The notes beneath the pieces are model-generated. The model had not been told where the DNA came from and did not search any database. It saw only the letters and a program-made list of their open reading frames with translations. This document shows, in pieces, positions 45,585 to 54,308 of a DNA stretch of 64,000 nt. The stretch is taken from contig NZ_PVEN01000021.1 in assembly GCF_002973525.1 (NCBI RefSeq), forward strand, positions 1 to 64,000. The letters run 5' to 3'. This stretch comes from Paraburkholderia sp. BL21I4N1 (GTDB lineage Bacteria; Pseudomonadota; Gammaproteobacteria; Burkholderiales; Burkholderiaceae). Each line of letters opens with the position of its first letter. Within the stretch, counting starts at the first letter, position 1. The position numbers and the translations under genes are program-made.

Positions 45585-46166
45585 ATGTTCAACCGCCACG
45601 CCGTCACGGCGGCTTCGACCGGAGCGCCGACCGCCGGCACATCGCCCGCCAGCGTTCAAGCAGCTTCGCGCCTGCGCCGCGCGGCGCTTGTCTGCCTGAG
45701 CGCGCTGGCGCTCGCCGGTTGCGCGCAACCCTGGCAGCAATTCCAGCCGGGCGCCGACGAATCGACCATCGTCACGCGGCTCGGCCCGCCGCGCGAAAGC
45801 TACGACTTGCCGAACGGCGGCAAACGGCTGATGTGGCCGACCCAGCCAATGGGCGAAACCACCACCGCTGCCGACATCGACGCGTCCGGCAAGATCGTCA
45901 ACGTCCGCCAGGTGCTGCAACCCAACGAGTTCTACCGGGCGGAAATCGGCAAATGGACCAAGAGCGACGTGCTGGTTAACTTCGGCCGACCCGAGGAAAC
46001 CGCGTACTTCCCGCTGATGAAGCGCGAAGTCTGGACCTATCGCTATCAGGAAGACAACGTCTGGTACATGATGTACAGCTTTTACTTCGACGATCAGGGC
46101 CTTCTGCGGACCACGCAGAAAACGCCTGATCCGTTGCATGATCCCGATCGCCGCGGCCTGTTCTAA
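45585..46166 (+). CDS. Outer-membrane lipoprotein with SmpA/OmlA-like repeats
   Basis: A 193-residue protein with a long 30-residue n-region, a hydrophobic stretch, and a lipobox LALAGC with Cys46 for lipidation. The mature part seems to hold two BamE/SmpA-like units (GADESTIVTRLGPPRESYDLPNGGKRLMW and GKWTKSDVLVNFGRPEETAYFPLMKREVWTYRYQEDN), a pattern of short beta strands with an LGPP-type turn. It is probably anchored to the outer membrane. GGAGGA precedes the ATG. A terminator follows. It is not BamE itself by length and sequence. Confidence 0.85.
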   Translation: MFNRHAVTAASTGAPTAGTSPASVQAASRLRRAALVCLSALALAGCAQPWQQFQPGADESTIVTRLGPPRESYDLPNGGKRLMWPTQPMGETTTAADIDASGKIVNVRQVLQPNEFYRAEIGKWTKSDVLVNFGRPEETAYFPLMKREVWTYRYQEDNVWYMMYSFYFDDQGLLRTTQKTPDPLHDPDRRGLF

Positions 46167-46200
46167 ACATTCGCTCGAACCGGCCCGAATGGATCTACGA

Positions 46201-46228
46201 AAGCCGCCTCCCCAAGCGGCTTTTTTTT
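46201..46228 (+). terminator. Intrinsic terminator of the lipoprotein gene
   Basis: AAGCCGC/GCGGCTT stem with eight-base loop, running into eight T residues. Confidence 0.9.
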
Positions 46229-46415
46229 ATTTATTTCGCATGCAGGCGAATTTTATTTCTCGCCCGGCCGATTTATTTTTTGATAGAAAGGCATTCGTAA
46301 GCATTGATTCGATATCCGCTGACGTGAGATCCCGGCGGGCGGGCTAGCCGACAGGCGAGCATAGCCACCGTGGGACTCGGCCGGATCAATGCGCCCCCTT
46401 ACGGAGCCGCTATCG

Positions 46416-47051
46416 ATGAACCGCCCCAAACGCCTGCTGGTCGCCAACGTTGCCTGGGCGCACGAAACCGCCGTGCGCAACCCCGCATTTTTTCGTGATC
46501 TGGTGCGCGGGCAAAACCCGCACGTGCTGTGGATCGGCTGCTCGGACAGCCGCGTGCCCGCCGAAACCATCACGCATTGCGAGCCGGGCGACCTGTTCGT
46601 CCATCGCAACATCGCCAACCTGTTTCAGCCGGACGACGACAACTCCGCGAGCGTCCTCGAATACGCGGTGAAGGTGCTGAAGGTCGGGCACGTAATCGTC
46701 TGCGGTCACTACGGCTGCGGCGGCGTGCGCGCCGCGCTGCTGCCGCCGCAGCCGAGCCTGCCGCATGTGAACCGCCGGATCGCACCGCTGTGCGCGCTGG
46801 CGGGCGCGCATCGCGACGAACTCGACGGCCGCGCGACCGAGCGTGAGCGTATCGACCGGCTCGCCGAACTCAACGTGCTAGACCAGGTGCGCCGCTTACG
46901 CGCGCATCCCGTCGTGCAGGAAGCCGCTTCGGCGCCGCTCGTTCACGGCTGGATCTTCGCGCTCGAAGACGGCCGCATCAAAGTGCTCACGTCCGGCTAC
47001 GAAGCCGACGACGCGATGACGTGCGCGACCGCTGCGCATAGCGCGGCTTAG
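46416..47051 (+). CDS. Beta-class carbonic anhydrase
   Basis: A 211-residue protein. The zinc ligands are Cys42 and Asp44 in IGCSDSRVP, and His98 and Cys101 in VCGHYGCGGV, the standard beta-class set with the Asp/Arg pair. It interconverts CO2 and bicarbonate in the cytoplasm. I chose ATG 46416 for ACGGAG upstream; 46389 is possible. It is followed by a SulP-family transporter, a pairing that suggests bicarbonate handling. An 11-bp inverted repeat spans its stop. Confidence 0.95.
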   Translation: MNRPKRLLVANVAWAHETAVRNPAFFRDLVRGQNPHVLWIGCSDSRVPAETITHCEPGDLFVHRNIANLFQPDDDNSASVLEYAVKVLKVGHVIVCGHYGCGGVRAALLPPQPSLPHVNRRIAPLCALAGAHRDELDGRATERERIDRLAELNVLDQVRRLRAHPVVQEAASAPLVHGWIFALEDGRIKVLTSGYEADDAMTCATAAHSAA

Positions 47052-47134
47052 CGGTAAAGAACGCTGAAGAGCATAGCGGCGCGGTAAGCCGCGCTGACGG
47101 ACGCCGCATCGCCCGCATGCACTTGTATGCGGGC
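47040..47134 (+). other. Two inverted repeats in the carbonic anhydrase-sulP spacer
   Basis: AGCGCGGCTTA (47040-47050, including the stop codon) and TAAGCCGCGCT (47085-47095) form a perfect 11-bp arm pair. GCCCGCAT (47111-47118) and ATGCGGGC (47127-47134) form a perfect 8-bp hairpin. No T run follows, so these look like mRNA structures and not terminators. Confidence 0.5.
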
Positions 47135-47242
47135 GGGCACGCTCCGCAGCTTTCGCAGCCGAGCCGGTAGTCAACAACGGCCCGGTCTTCGCCACCCACC
47201 CAAGCCGCGCGCCAGCGCCCTACATCTCACTGCACGGACACC

Positions 47243-48811
47243 ATGAATCCACGCGCTTTCTTCTCCACGTTTCAGCGCGACCTGCTTGCGGGCACGGTCG
47301 TTTTTCTGGTGGCGCTGCCGCTCTGTCTGGGCATCGCGAACGCATCGGGCGTCGAACCGTTCGCGGGGCTCGTCTCGGGCATCGTCGGCGGTCTGGTGGT
47401 TGCCGTGCTGAGCGGTTCGCGCCTGAGCGTAAGCGGTCCGGCGGCAGGCCTCGTCGTGATCGTCGTCGACGGGATCGCGCAACTCGGCAGCTTTTCCGCC
47501 TTCCTGCTGGCCGTGCTGCTGTCCGGCGCGATCCAGTTCGGCTTCGGCATGCTGAAAGCCGGGCGATTTGCCGCCTATGTGCCGTCGCCGGTGATCAAAG
47601 GCATGCTGGCCGCGATCGGCGTGCTGCTGATCGTCAAGCAGTTCCCGCTTGCGCTGGGGCTAGGCGGGGCTTCGGCGGCGGCGGGTGCGCAAGCCGCCGG
47701 TGCGATCGCTACGCCGTTTGGTTCGATTTCGCTCGCGGCCTGTGTCATCACGCTGTTGTCGCTGGCGATTCTGGTCGGCTGGGAAACCCGCGCCATGCGA
47801 CGCTTCAAGCTCGTGCGTCTGCTACCCGCGCCGCTCGCCGTCGTGTTGCTGGGGATCGGCGCGACTTTGCTGCTCGGCGTGCTCGTGCCCTCGTTCGCGC
47901 CGCCGGCCGAACACCGGGTCGCGCTGCCGTCGCTGGAATCGTTCGCGGCGCTGCGGGTGGCGCTTCAATGGGCCGACTTCGGGCCGCACTTCGCGCAACT
48001 CGTCAATCCCGACATCTGGCGCGTGGCCATCACGCTGGCGATCGTCGCGAGTCTTGAAACGCTGCTGAGCCTCGAAGCCGTCGAGCAGATCGATCCCCAC
48101 CGGCGCGCCGCGCCGCCGGATCGCGAACTGAAGGCGCAAGGCGTGGGTAATCTGATCGCGGGCGCGATTGGCGGGTTGCCGATCACGTCGGTCATCGTGC
48201 GTAGTTCGGCGAACGTGCATGCGGGTGCGCAGAGCCGGCTGTCGGCGATCATTCACGGCGTGTTGCTGCTGGTCAGCGTGTTTGCGCTCACCAGCGTCAT
48301 CAATCTGATTCCGCTCGCCTGTCTCGCGGCGATCCTGATTTTCACGGGCGTGAAGCTTGCCAAACCGTCGTTATTCGTTGCCATTGCCCGCCAGGGTTTT
48401 GCACCGTTCGCACCGTTTATCGTCACGCTGGTTGGCGTGCTCGCGACCGATCTGCTGATCGGCATCGTGCTCGGCATTCTGTGCAGCGTGCTGCTCGCGC
48501 TGGTCGCGAACCTGCGCGGCCCGCTCGTGCTGGCGCAGCATGGCGATCACTATCTGCTGTCGTTTCGCAAGGACGTGTCGTTTCTCGGCAAGGTGCCGCT
48601 CAAGCATTACCTGCAGCAGATTCCCGACGGCGCGACGTTGATCGTCGACGCCACGCGTGCCGATTTCGTCGATCATGACGTGCGTGAACTGCTCGATACC
48701 TTCGTGGCCGATGCGCCGCGCCGGGGGATCGCGGTCGAGGTGCGGCATCAGGTTCAGGCGCAGGCGCGTGCCGCGCGCGGCTGGTCGATGCGGCGTGCGA
48801 CGGCGGAATAG
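47243..48811 (+). CDS. SulP family inorganic anion transporter
   Basis: A 522-residue membrane protein with about 12-14 helices. The N-terminal substrate segment is VVFLVALPLCLGIANASGVEPFAGLVSGIVGGLVVAVLSGSRLSVSGPAAGL, and a STAS domain lies at the C-terminus (LPDGATLIVDATRADFVDHDVRELLDTF). SulP proteins carry sulfate, bicarbonate or other anions. With a carbonic anhydrase 191 bp upstream on the same strand, bicarbonate is a good candidate (inference). The ATG at 47243 follows ACGGA. Confidence 0.93.
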   Translation: MNPRAFFSTFQRDLLAGTVVFLVALPLCLGIANASGVEPFAGLVSGIVGGLVVAVLSGSRLSVSGPAAGLVVIVVDGIAQLGSFSAFLLAVLLSGAIQFGFGMLKAGRFAAYVPSPVIKGMLAAIGVLLIVKQFPLALGLGGASAAAGAQAAGAIATPFGSISLAACVITLLSLAILVGWETRAMRRFKLVRLLPAPLAVVLLGIGATLLLGVLVPSFAPPAEHRVALPSLESFAALRVALQWADFGPHFAQLVNPDIWRVAITLAIVASLETLLSLEAVEQIDPHRRAAPPDRELKAQGVGNLIAGAIGGLPITSVIVRSSANVHAGAQSRLSAIIHGVLLLVSVFALTSVINLIPLACLAAILIFTGVKLAKPSLFVAIARQGFAPFAPFIVTLVGVLATDLLIGIVLGILCSVLLALVANLRGPLVLAQHGDHYLLSFRKDVSFLGKVPLKHYLQQIPDGATLIVDATRADFVDHDVRELLDTFVADAPRRGIAVEVRHQVQAQARAARGWSMRRATAE

Positions 48812-48841
48812 CGCACGGATTGGTAAACGAAAAAGTAAACG

Positions 48842-48883
48842 AAAAAGCCCCGCGCCATTCATTCAATGGCACGGGGCTTTTTT
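48842..48883. terminator. Bidirectional intrinsic terminator
   Basis: AAAAGCCCCG arms with GCCATT/AATGGC inner stem, T6 on the right and A5 on the left. It serves the converging sulP-type transporter and leuA genes. Confidence 0.92.
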
Positions 48884-48922
48884 AACCGCTGCAAGGCGCG
48901 CCAGGTCAGCGCGCCGCGTTCG

Positions 48923-50476
48923 TCACACGCCTTCCGAACGTTGCGGATTCAACTTGTCCACATTCGAATGAAGCTTGTTCAGTGCCGAGATATAAGCCTT
49001 CGCGGAAGCCGCGACGATATCAGGATCGGTGCCGACGCCGTTGACGATGCGCCCACTCTTCGACAGGCGCACGGTCACTTCGCCCTGCGCCTGCGTCCCC
49101 GTGGTGATCGCGTTCACCGAATACAGCAGCAGTTCCGAACCGCTGCCCACTTCGGTTTCGATCGCATTGAGCGTGGCGTCGACGGGGCCGTTGCCGCGCG
49201 CTTCGCCGGTGATTTCCTTGCCTTCCACCGAGAACACGATCTTCGCGTGCGGCTGCTCGCCGGTTTCCGAATGCTGCGACAGCGACAGGAACTTGTAGTG
49301 CTCCTTTTCCTGCGCGGCCGCCGATTCTTCAGTGACGATCGAGATAATGTCTTCGTCGAAAATTTCCGCCTTGCGATCGGCCAGTTCCTTGAAGCGCGCG
49401 AACGCGGTGTTCAGCTCCGCCTCGCTGTCCAGCGCAATGCCCAGTTCCTGCAGGCGCTGCTTGAACGCATTGCGGCCCGACAGTTTGCCGAGCACGATCT
49501 TGTTCGCGCTCCAGCCCACGTCTTCGGCCCGCATGATTTCGTAGGTATCACGCGCTTTCAGCACGCCGTCCTGGTGAATCCCGGACGCATGGGCGAACGC
49601 GTTCGCGCCGACCACCGCCTTGTTCGGCTGCACGACGAAACCGGTGATTTGCGACACCAGCTTCGACGCCGGCACGATCTGCGTCGTGTCGAGGCCCACG
49701 TCGAGGCCGAAATAATCCTTGCGGGTCTTCACCGCCATGACGATTTCTTCGAGCGACGTGTTGCCCGCGCGCTCGCCAAGACCGTTGATCGTGCATTCCA
49801 CCTGACGCGCGCCGCCAATCTGCACGCCGGCCAGCGAGTTCGCCACCGCCATGCCGAGGTCGTTATGGCAATGCACCGAGAACACCGCCTTATGCGAGTT
49901 CGGAATGCGCTCGCGCAGCGTTTTCACCAACTGACCGTACAACTCCGGCACGCCATAGCCAACCGTATCCGCGATATTGATGGTGGTCGCGCCTTCGGCA
50001 ATCACCGCCTCGAGCACACGACAGAGAAAGTCCATGTCCGAGCGGCTGCCGTCTTCCGGCGAGAATTCGACGTCGTCGGTGAATTTGCGGGCGAAACGCA
50101 CCGCCAGTTTCGCCTGCTCGAACACCTGGTCCGGCGTCATGCGCAGCTTCTTCTCCATGTGCAGCGGCGACGTGGCGATGAACGTGTGGATGCGGAAATG
50201 ATCGGCCGGCTTGAGCGCGTCGGCGGCGCGCTGGATGTCTTTGTCGTTCGCGCGGGCCAGCGAGCAGACCGTGCTGTCCTTGATCATGCCGGCGATGGTT
50301 TGAATCGCGTCGAAGTCACCGTTCGAGCTGGCCGCGAAGCCGGCTTCGATCACGTCCACTTTCATGCGCTCGAGTTGCTTCGCGATGCGGATTTTTTCCT
50401 CTTTCGTCATCGACGCACCGGGCGATTGTTCGCCGTCGCGCAACGTGGTGTCGAATATGATCAGTTTGTCGGACAT
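48923..50476 (-). CDS. leuA: 2-isopropylmalate synthase
   Basis: A 517-residue enzyme. The TIM-barrel domain begins LIIFDTTLRDGEQSPGASMT and has the metal-binding VFSVHCHNDLGMAVANSLAG. The C-terminal regulatory domain for leucine feedback is seen in LLLYSVNAITTGTQAQGEVTVRL. It condenses acetyl-CoA with 2-oxoisovalerate in leucine synthesis. The start at 50476 has CAGGAGA upstream. It is the last gene of the ilv-psd-pssA-leuA run, but with its own promoter-like element at 50745-50773. Confidence 0.97.
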   Translation of the reverse strand: MSDKLIIFDTTLRDGEQSPGASMTKEEKIRIAKQLERMKVDVIEAGFAASSNGDFDAIQTIAGMIKDSTVCSLARANDKDIQRAADALKPADHFRIHTFIATSPLHMEKKLRMTPDQVFEQAKLAVRFARKFTDDVEFSPEDGSRSDMDFLCRVLEAVIAEGATTINIADTVGYGVPELYGQLVKTLRERIPNSHKAVFSVHCHNDLGMAVANSLAGVQIGGARQVECTINGLGERAGNTSLEEIVMAVKTRKDYFGLDVGLDTTQIVPASKLVSQITGFVVQPNKAVVGANAFAHASGIHQDGVLKARDTYEIMRAEDVGWSANKIVLGKLSGRNAFKQRLQELGIALDSEAELNTAFARFKELADRKAEIFDEDIISIVTEESAAAQEKEHYKFLSLSQHSETGEQPHAKIVFSVEGKEITGEARGNGPVDATLNAIETEVGSGSELLLYSVNAITTGTQAQGEVTVRLSKSGRIVNGVGTDPDIVAASAKAYISALNKLHSNVDKLNPQRSEGV

Positions 50477-50744
50477 GTCGGGTCTCCTGAGGAGGCGTTC
50501 AATTGTGGGGATCGGATCTTGGAATGGGGGTGTCCGGAGGTGTCTGCGCCACCGCTGGCGACGTTCGGCCACAGATGCGGCAAACGGAGCGGCGGACGAA
50601 TACGACTCACGCGGCGACTTACTTGAGCATGCCTGCGACGATCGGCGCGAGCCATGTGCGAGCCACGCGCTAGCACGCTTGATGACGCGCCGGCCTGACG
50701 ACGCACGTGGCGCGAAAAAGCGCGATGACCGTATTCAGCAATCG
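50477..50744 (-). other. Long leuA leader
   Basis: About 260 bases between the predicted leuA transcription start and its ATG. No gene is seen. A short frame starting at a TTG at 50741 has several Leu, Val and Ile codons, but it would begin at the transcript's first bases, and no antiterminator pair is clear. Attenuation cannot be claimed. Confidence 0.4.
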
Positions 50745-50773
50745 ACTATAACGGCATTCCCCCTGCCGTGCAA
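50745..50773 (-). promoter_or_regulatory. Sigma70-type promoter for leuA
   Basis: On the minus strand TTGCAC (50768-50773) and TATAGT (50745-50750) are separated by exactly 17 bases. The predicted start is near 50738. It lies between the pssA terminator and leuA. Confidence 0.7.
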
Positions 50774-50826
50774 TTGGCGCCGAACCTGCCTGCGCGGCCG
50801 CGCTGAAGGGCTTGCGCACAACGAAA

Positions 50827-50850
50827 AACGGCGGCCTTCCGGCCGCCGTT
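50827..50850 (-). terminator. Intrinsic terminator of pssA
   Basis: A 10-bp stem AACGGCGGCC/GGCCGCCGTT with TTCC loop, followed on the minus strand by T residues. Confidence 0.88.
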
Positions 50851-50897
50851 CCGTCATATCGCACGCGGGTTGAAAAACGCCCGCTTGCGCTTGAATT

Positions 50898-51764
50898 TCA
50901 TCTGTCCCGCACCACCGAACGCGCCGGATTGGCCCGGCCACGAACCGCCTGGTATCCCCAGAACACATAGCCCGACAGGCCATACAGCACGAACAGGCCG
51001 AACAGCATCAGCGGTGGATCGGACGACACCAGCACGAATGTCAGCACCACCAGCAGAATCACGCCGAACGGCACGCGATGCCGCACGTCCAGCGCCTTGC
51101 CGCTATAGAACGGCGCGTTCGAGACCATCGTCACGCCGGCGTAGATGGTCAGCACGAAGGCGACCCACGGCAGCCAGACCAGCTTGAGCGGCACGCGGTT
51201 GTCGGTGGCGAGCCACACGAAACCGGCGATCAGCGCCGCGGCGGCCGGGCTTGGCATGCCTTGGAAGAAACGCTTGTCGACCACGCCGATATTCGTATTG
51301 AAGCGCGCCAGACGCAGCGCCGCGCCCGAACAGTAGACGAACGCCGCGAGCCAGCCCCAGCGGCCGAGGTCTTTCAGAATCCATTCGTACATGACGAGCG
51401 CCGGCGCAACGCCGAACGACACCATGTCCGACAGACTGTCGAACTGCTCGCCGAACGCGCTTTGCGTATGCGTCATGCGGGCAACGCGGCCGTCCATGCC
51501 GTCGAGCACCATCGCAACGAAGATCGCGATGGCCGCGACTTCGAAGCGCACGTTCATGGCCTGCACGACGGCGAAGAAACCGCAGAACAGCGCCGCGGTG
51601 GTGAACGCGTTGGGCAGCAGATAAATGCCGCGCTTTCTCAGGAACTGCTGACGTTGCGCGCGCCGGCTGTCGACCGCCGCCTCGGCCACCATCGGCTTGT
51701 TACGGCGAAACGGACGCGGCAGCGGTCCGCTGTTGCGGGGGCGACGCGGTTTGAATGCGGCCAT
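50898..51764 (-). CDS. pssA: CDP-diacylglycerol-serine O-phosphatidyltransferase
   Basis: A 288-residue membrane enzyme of the CDP-alcohol phosphatidyltransferase family. The signature D-G-x2-A-R-x8-G-x3-D-x3-D is complete: D91-G92, A95-R96, G105, D109 and D113 within VLDGMDGRVARM and GEQFDSLSD. About eight membrane segments follow. It makes phosphatidylserine, the substrate of the upstream psd product. AAGGAGG precedes the ATG at 51764. Confidence 0.96.
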   Translation of the reverse strand: MAAFKPRRPRNSGPLPRPFRRNKPMVAEAAVDSRRAQRQQFLRKRGIYLLPNAFTTAALFCGFFAVVQAMNVRFEVAAIAIFVAMVLDGMDGRVARMTHTQSAFGEQFDSLSDMVSFGVAPALVMYEWILKDLGRWGWLAAFVYCSGAALRLARFNTNIGVVDKRFFQGMPSPAAAALIAGFVWLATDNRVPLKLVWLPWVAFVLTIYAGVTMVSNAPFYSGKALDVRHRVPFGVILLVVLTFVLVSSDPPLMLFGLFVLYGLSGYVFWGYQAVRGRANPARSVVRDR

Positions 51765-51788
51765 TCGGAAAACCTCCTTGGTGCCGCT

Positions 51789-52427
51789 TTACAGTTCAGC
51801 GAGGATCGTGGACGACGCCGAAACCTTCTCGCCGATCGACACACGCGGACGGCTGCCCACCGGCAGATACACGTCGACTCGCGAACCGAACCGGATGAAT
51901 CCATAACGCTGACCACGCGTGAGCGGCTCACCGGCCCGAACGTAGCAAAGAATGCGCCGCGCGATCAGACCGGCGATCTGTACCGACGTAACCGTCTGAC
52001 CGCCGGCCATTTCGATCACCACCGCATTGCGTTCGTTTTCGGTCGACGCTTTGTCCACCGCGGCGTTCAGATACGCGCCCGGGAAATATTCGACCTTGGA
52101 AATCGCGCCATCCACCGGCGAGCGTTGCGAGTGGACGTTGAACACGTTCATGAACACGCTGATCTTCAGCGCTTCACGATTGGCATACGGATCATGCGCG
52201 GTTTCGACTGCGACGATACGGCCGTCCGCCGGACACAGCACCGCATTCGCCTGAGTGGGAATGGGACGAGCGGGATCGCGGAAGAACTGGACGACGAAGA
52301 TCAGCAGCAGCCAGAACAGCCATGAAATGCCGAACCCCGCGAAGAAGTGAACCAGTAGTGCAACGACGGCCGCGATGGCGATGAACGGCCAGCCTTCTCG
52401 CGCGATGATCGGATGAGGGTAATTCAT
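51789..52427 (-). CDS. psd: Phosphatidylserine decarboxylase, short type
   Basis: A 212-residue protein. The short Psd form has an N-terminal hydrophobic hairpin (IAIAAVVALLVHFFAGFGISWLFWLLLIFVVQFF) then RDPARPIP and CPADGRIVAVE, ISVFMNVFNVHSQRSPVDG and VQIAGLIARRI. The Gly-Ser in IRFGSRVDVYLP is the likely self-cleavage site that yields the pyruvoyl group. It decarboxylates phosphatidylserine to phosphatidylethanolamine. It lies between ilvC and pssA. Confidence 0.95.
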   Translation of the reverse strand: MNYPHPIIAREGWPFIAIAAVVALLVHFFAGFGISWLFWLLLIFVVQFFRDPARPIPTQANAVLCPADGRIVAVETAHDPYANREALKISVFMNVFNVHSQRSPVDGAISKVEYFPGAYLNAAVDKASTENERNAVVIEMAGGQTVTSVQIAGLIARRILCYVRAGEPLTRGQRYGFIRFGSRVDVYLPVGSRPRVSIGEKVSASSTILAEL

Positions 52428-52464
52428 GAATGGCTTCTGTGTTTTTGTAAAACCGTAGGATAGC

Positions 52465-52504
52465 AAAAGCCGCCCAGGGTTCAGCACCCTTGGACGGCTT
52501 TTTG
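52465..52504 (-). terminator. Hairpin terminator after ilvC
   Basis: AAAAGCCG/CGGCTTTT arms with an inner imperfect GGGT/ACCC stem, followed on the minus strand by TTTT, 65 bp after the ilvC stop and 38 bp before psd. Partial read-through is possible. Confidence 0.75.
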
Positions 52505-52568
52505 ATCTGCCCGGCTCTTTCGTTACGTTTGCGGTTTGGCGCCGCGCCGGGCAAAAACGTTGACTAGC

Positions 52569-53585
52569 TTAGTTCTTCGACTGGTCGACCAGCTTGTTGG
52601 CGGCGATCCACGGCATCATCGAACGCAGCTTCGCACCGACCGTTTCGATCTGGTGTTCCGCCGTCAGACGGCGGCGCGACTGCAGCGTCGGTGCGCCGGC
52701 CTTGTTTTCGATGATGAAGCTCTTCGCGTACTCGCCCGTCTGAATGTCGGTCAGCACAGCCTTCATCGCCTTCTTCGTTTCAGCCGTCACGATGCGCGGA
52801 CCCGTCACGTACTCGCCGTATTCGGCGTTGTTCGAGATCGAGTAGTTCATGTTGGCGATGCCGCCTTCATAGATCAGGTCGACGATCAGCTTCAGTTCGT
52901 GCAGGCATTCGAAGTACGCCATTTCCGGCGCGTAGCCCGCTTCCACCAGCGTTTCGAAGCCGGCCTTGATCAGGTCGACCGTACCGCCGCACAGCACGGC
53001 TTGTTCGCCGAACAGGTCGGTTTCCGTTTCTTCGCGGAAGTTGGTTTCGATGATGCCGGCACGGCCGCCGCCGTTCGCCGCAGCGTACGACAGTGCGATG
53101 TCACGTGCCGCGCCCGACTTGTCTTGCGCAACCGCGATCAGGTGCGGCACGCCGCCACCTTGCGAGTACGTGCCGCGAACCGTGTGGCCCGGGGCCTTCG
53201 GTGCGATCATGATTACGTCGAGGTCGGCACGCGGAATCACTTGACCGTAATGCACGTTGAAGCCGTGCGCGAAGGCCAGCGCGGCGCCTTGCTTGGCGTT
53301 GGCGTGCACTTCTTTTGCATAGACTTCGGCGATCTGCTCGTCCGGCAGCAGCATCATGACGACGTCCGCGCCCTTCACGGCTTCAGCCACTTCCTTGACT
53401 TGCAGGCCGGCGTTTTCAGCCTTGCTCCACGATGCGCCGCCCTTACGCAGACCGACCGTGATGTTCACGCCGCTTTCCTTCAGGTTCAGCGCGTGCGCAT
53501 GGCCTTGCGAGCCATAGCCGATGATGGTGACTTGCTTACCCTTGATGAGGGAGAGGTCAGCGTCCTTGTCGTAGAAAACTTTCAT
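52569..53585 (-). CDS. ilvC: Ketol-acid reductoisomerase
   Basis: A 338-residue class I enzyme. The NADPH loop is TIIGYGSQGHAHALNLKESG with its GxGxxG, and the metal-binding acidic residues are seen in DLIYEGGIANM and FECLHELKLIVD. It converts acetolactate or acetohydroxybutyrate to the dihydroxy acids of valine, leucine and isoleucine synthesis. The length is that of the short form. It follows ilvH after a 120-bp gap. Confidence 0.98.
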   Translation of the reverse strand: MKVFYDKDADLSLIKGKQVTIIGYGSQGHAHALNLKESGVNITVGLRKGGASWSKAENAGLQVKEVAEAVKGADVVMMLLPDEQIAEVYAKEVHANAKQGAALAFAHGFNVHYGQVIPRADLDVIMIAPKAPGHTVRGTYSQGGGVPHLIAVAQDKSGAARDIALSYAAANGGGRAGIIETNFREETETDLFGEQAVLCGGTVDLIKAGFETLVEAGYAPEMAYFECLHELKLIVDLIYEGGIANMNYSISNNAEYGEYVTGPRIVTAETKKAMKAVLTDIQTGEYAKSFIIENKAGAPTLQSRRRLTAEHQIETVGAKLRSMMPWIAANKLVDQSKN

Positions 53586-53705
53586 GTCGGTTCCTTAACT
53601 AAATTCGGTGATAACTGTGAAATTCAAATACTGCGAATGTTGTGCTGCCTGGCGGGATTTTTAAGGCTCCGCCCGGCCTTGATCGAGACGGGTTGGCGTT
53701 GAGCG

Positions 53706-54197
53706 TCACACCTTCAGAATGCGCTCGCCGCGACCGATGCCCGAGCCACCCGTACGGACGGTTTCGAGAATCGCCGTGGAGTCGATCCCTTCGATGAAAG
53801 CGTCGAGCTTCTCGCTCGCGCCCGTCAGTTCGATCGTGTAGGTCTTTTCGGTGACGTCGATGATGCGGCCGCGGAAAATATCCGACATCCGCTTCATTTC
53901 CTCACGTTCCTTGCCGACCGCCCTCACCTTGATCAACATCAGCTCGCGCTCGATGTGGGCGCCCTCGGTAAGGTCGACCACTTTCACCACCTCGATCAGG
54001 CGGTTCAGATGCTTCGTGATCTGTTCGATCACGTCGTCCGAGCCAATGGAGACGATGGTCATGCGCGACAGCGAACGGTCTTCGGTCGGAGCCACCGTCA
54101 AGGTTTCAATGTTGTAGCCGCGTGCCGAGAACAAGCCCACCACGCGTGATAACGCGCCCGGTTCGTTTTCCAGCAGGACTGAAATGATGTGTCTCAT
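53706..54197 (-). CDS. ilvH: Acetolactate synthase small (regulatory) subunit
   Basis: A 163-residue protein. The N-terminal ACT domain is MRHIISVLLENEPGALSRVVGLFSARGYNIETL, followed by the C-terminal small-subunit domain (VDLTEGAHIERELMLIKV, LTGASEKLDAFI). It binds valine and controls the large subunit. It is between ilvB and ilvC on the same strand. Confidence 0.97.
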   Translation of the reverse strand: MRHIISVLLENEPGALSRVVGLFSARGYNIETLTVAPTEDRSLSRMTIVSIGSDDVIEQITKHLNRLIEVVKVVDLTEGAHIERELMLIKVRAVGKEREEMKRMSDIFRGRIIDVTEKTYTIELTGASEKLDAFIEGIDSTAILETVRTGGSGIGRGERILKV

Positions 54198-54308
54198 GAT
54201 TCGCTTCTTCCAGATGTTTTGTCGATGTCTGCGAGCGGCTTCGTGCCGCTTCGCCCGCGTTCGCCGTTTTTGACGGCGCGCGTGGCGAAGCCGGCACTCA
54301 AGCCGTCG

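Noticed and set aside
50670..50864. Leader peptide for leuA rich in Leu/Val/Ile
   Set aside because: The short frame begins at the predicted transcription start with a TTG, has no ribosome site, and no alternative hairpins were found.
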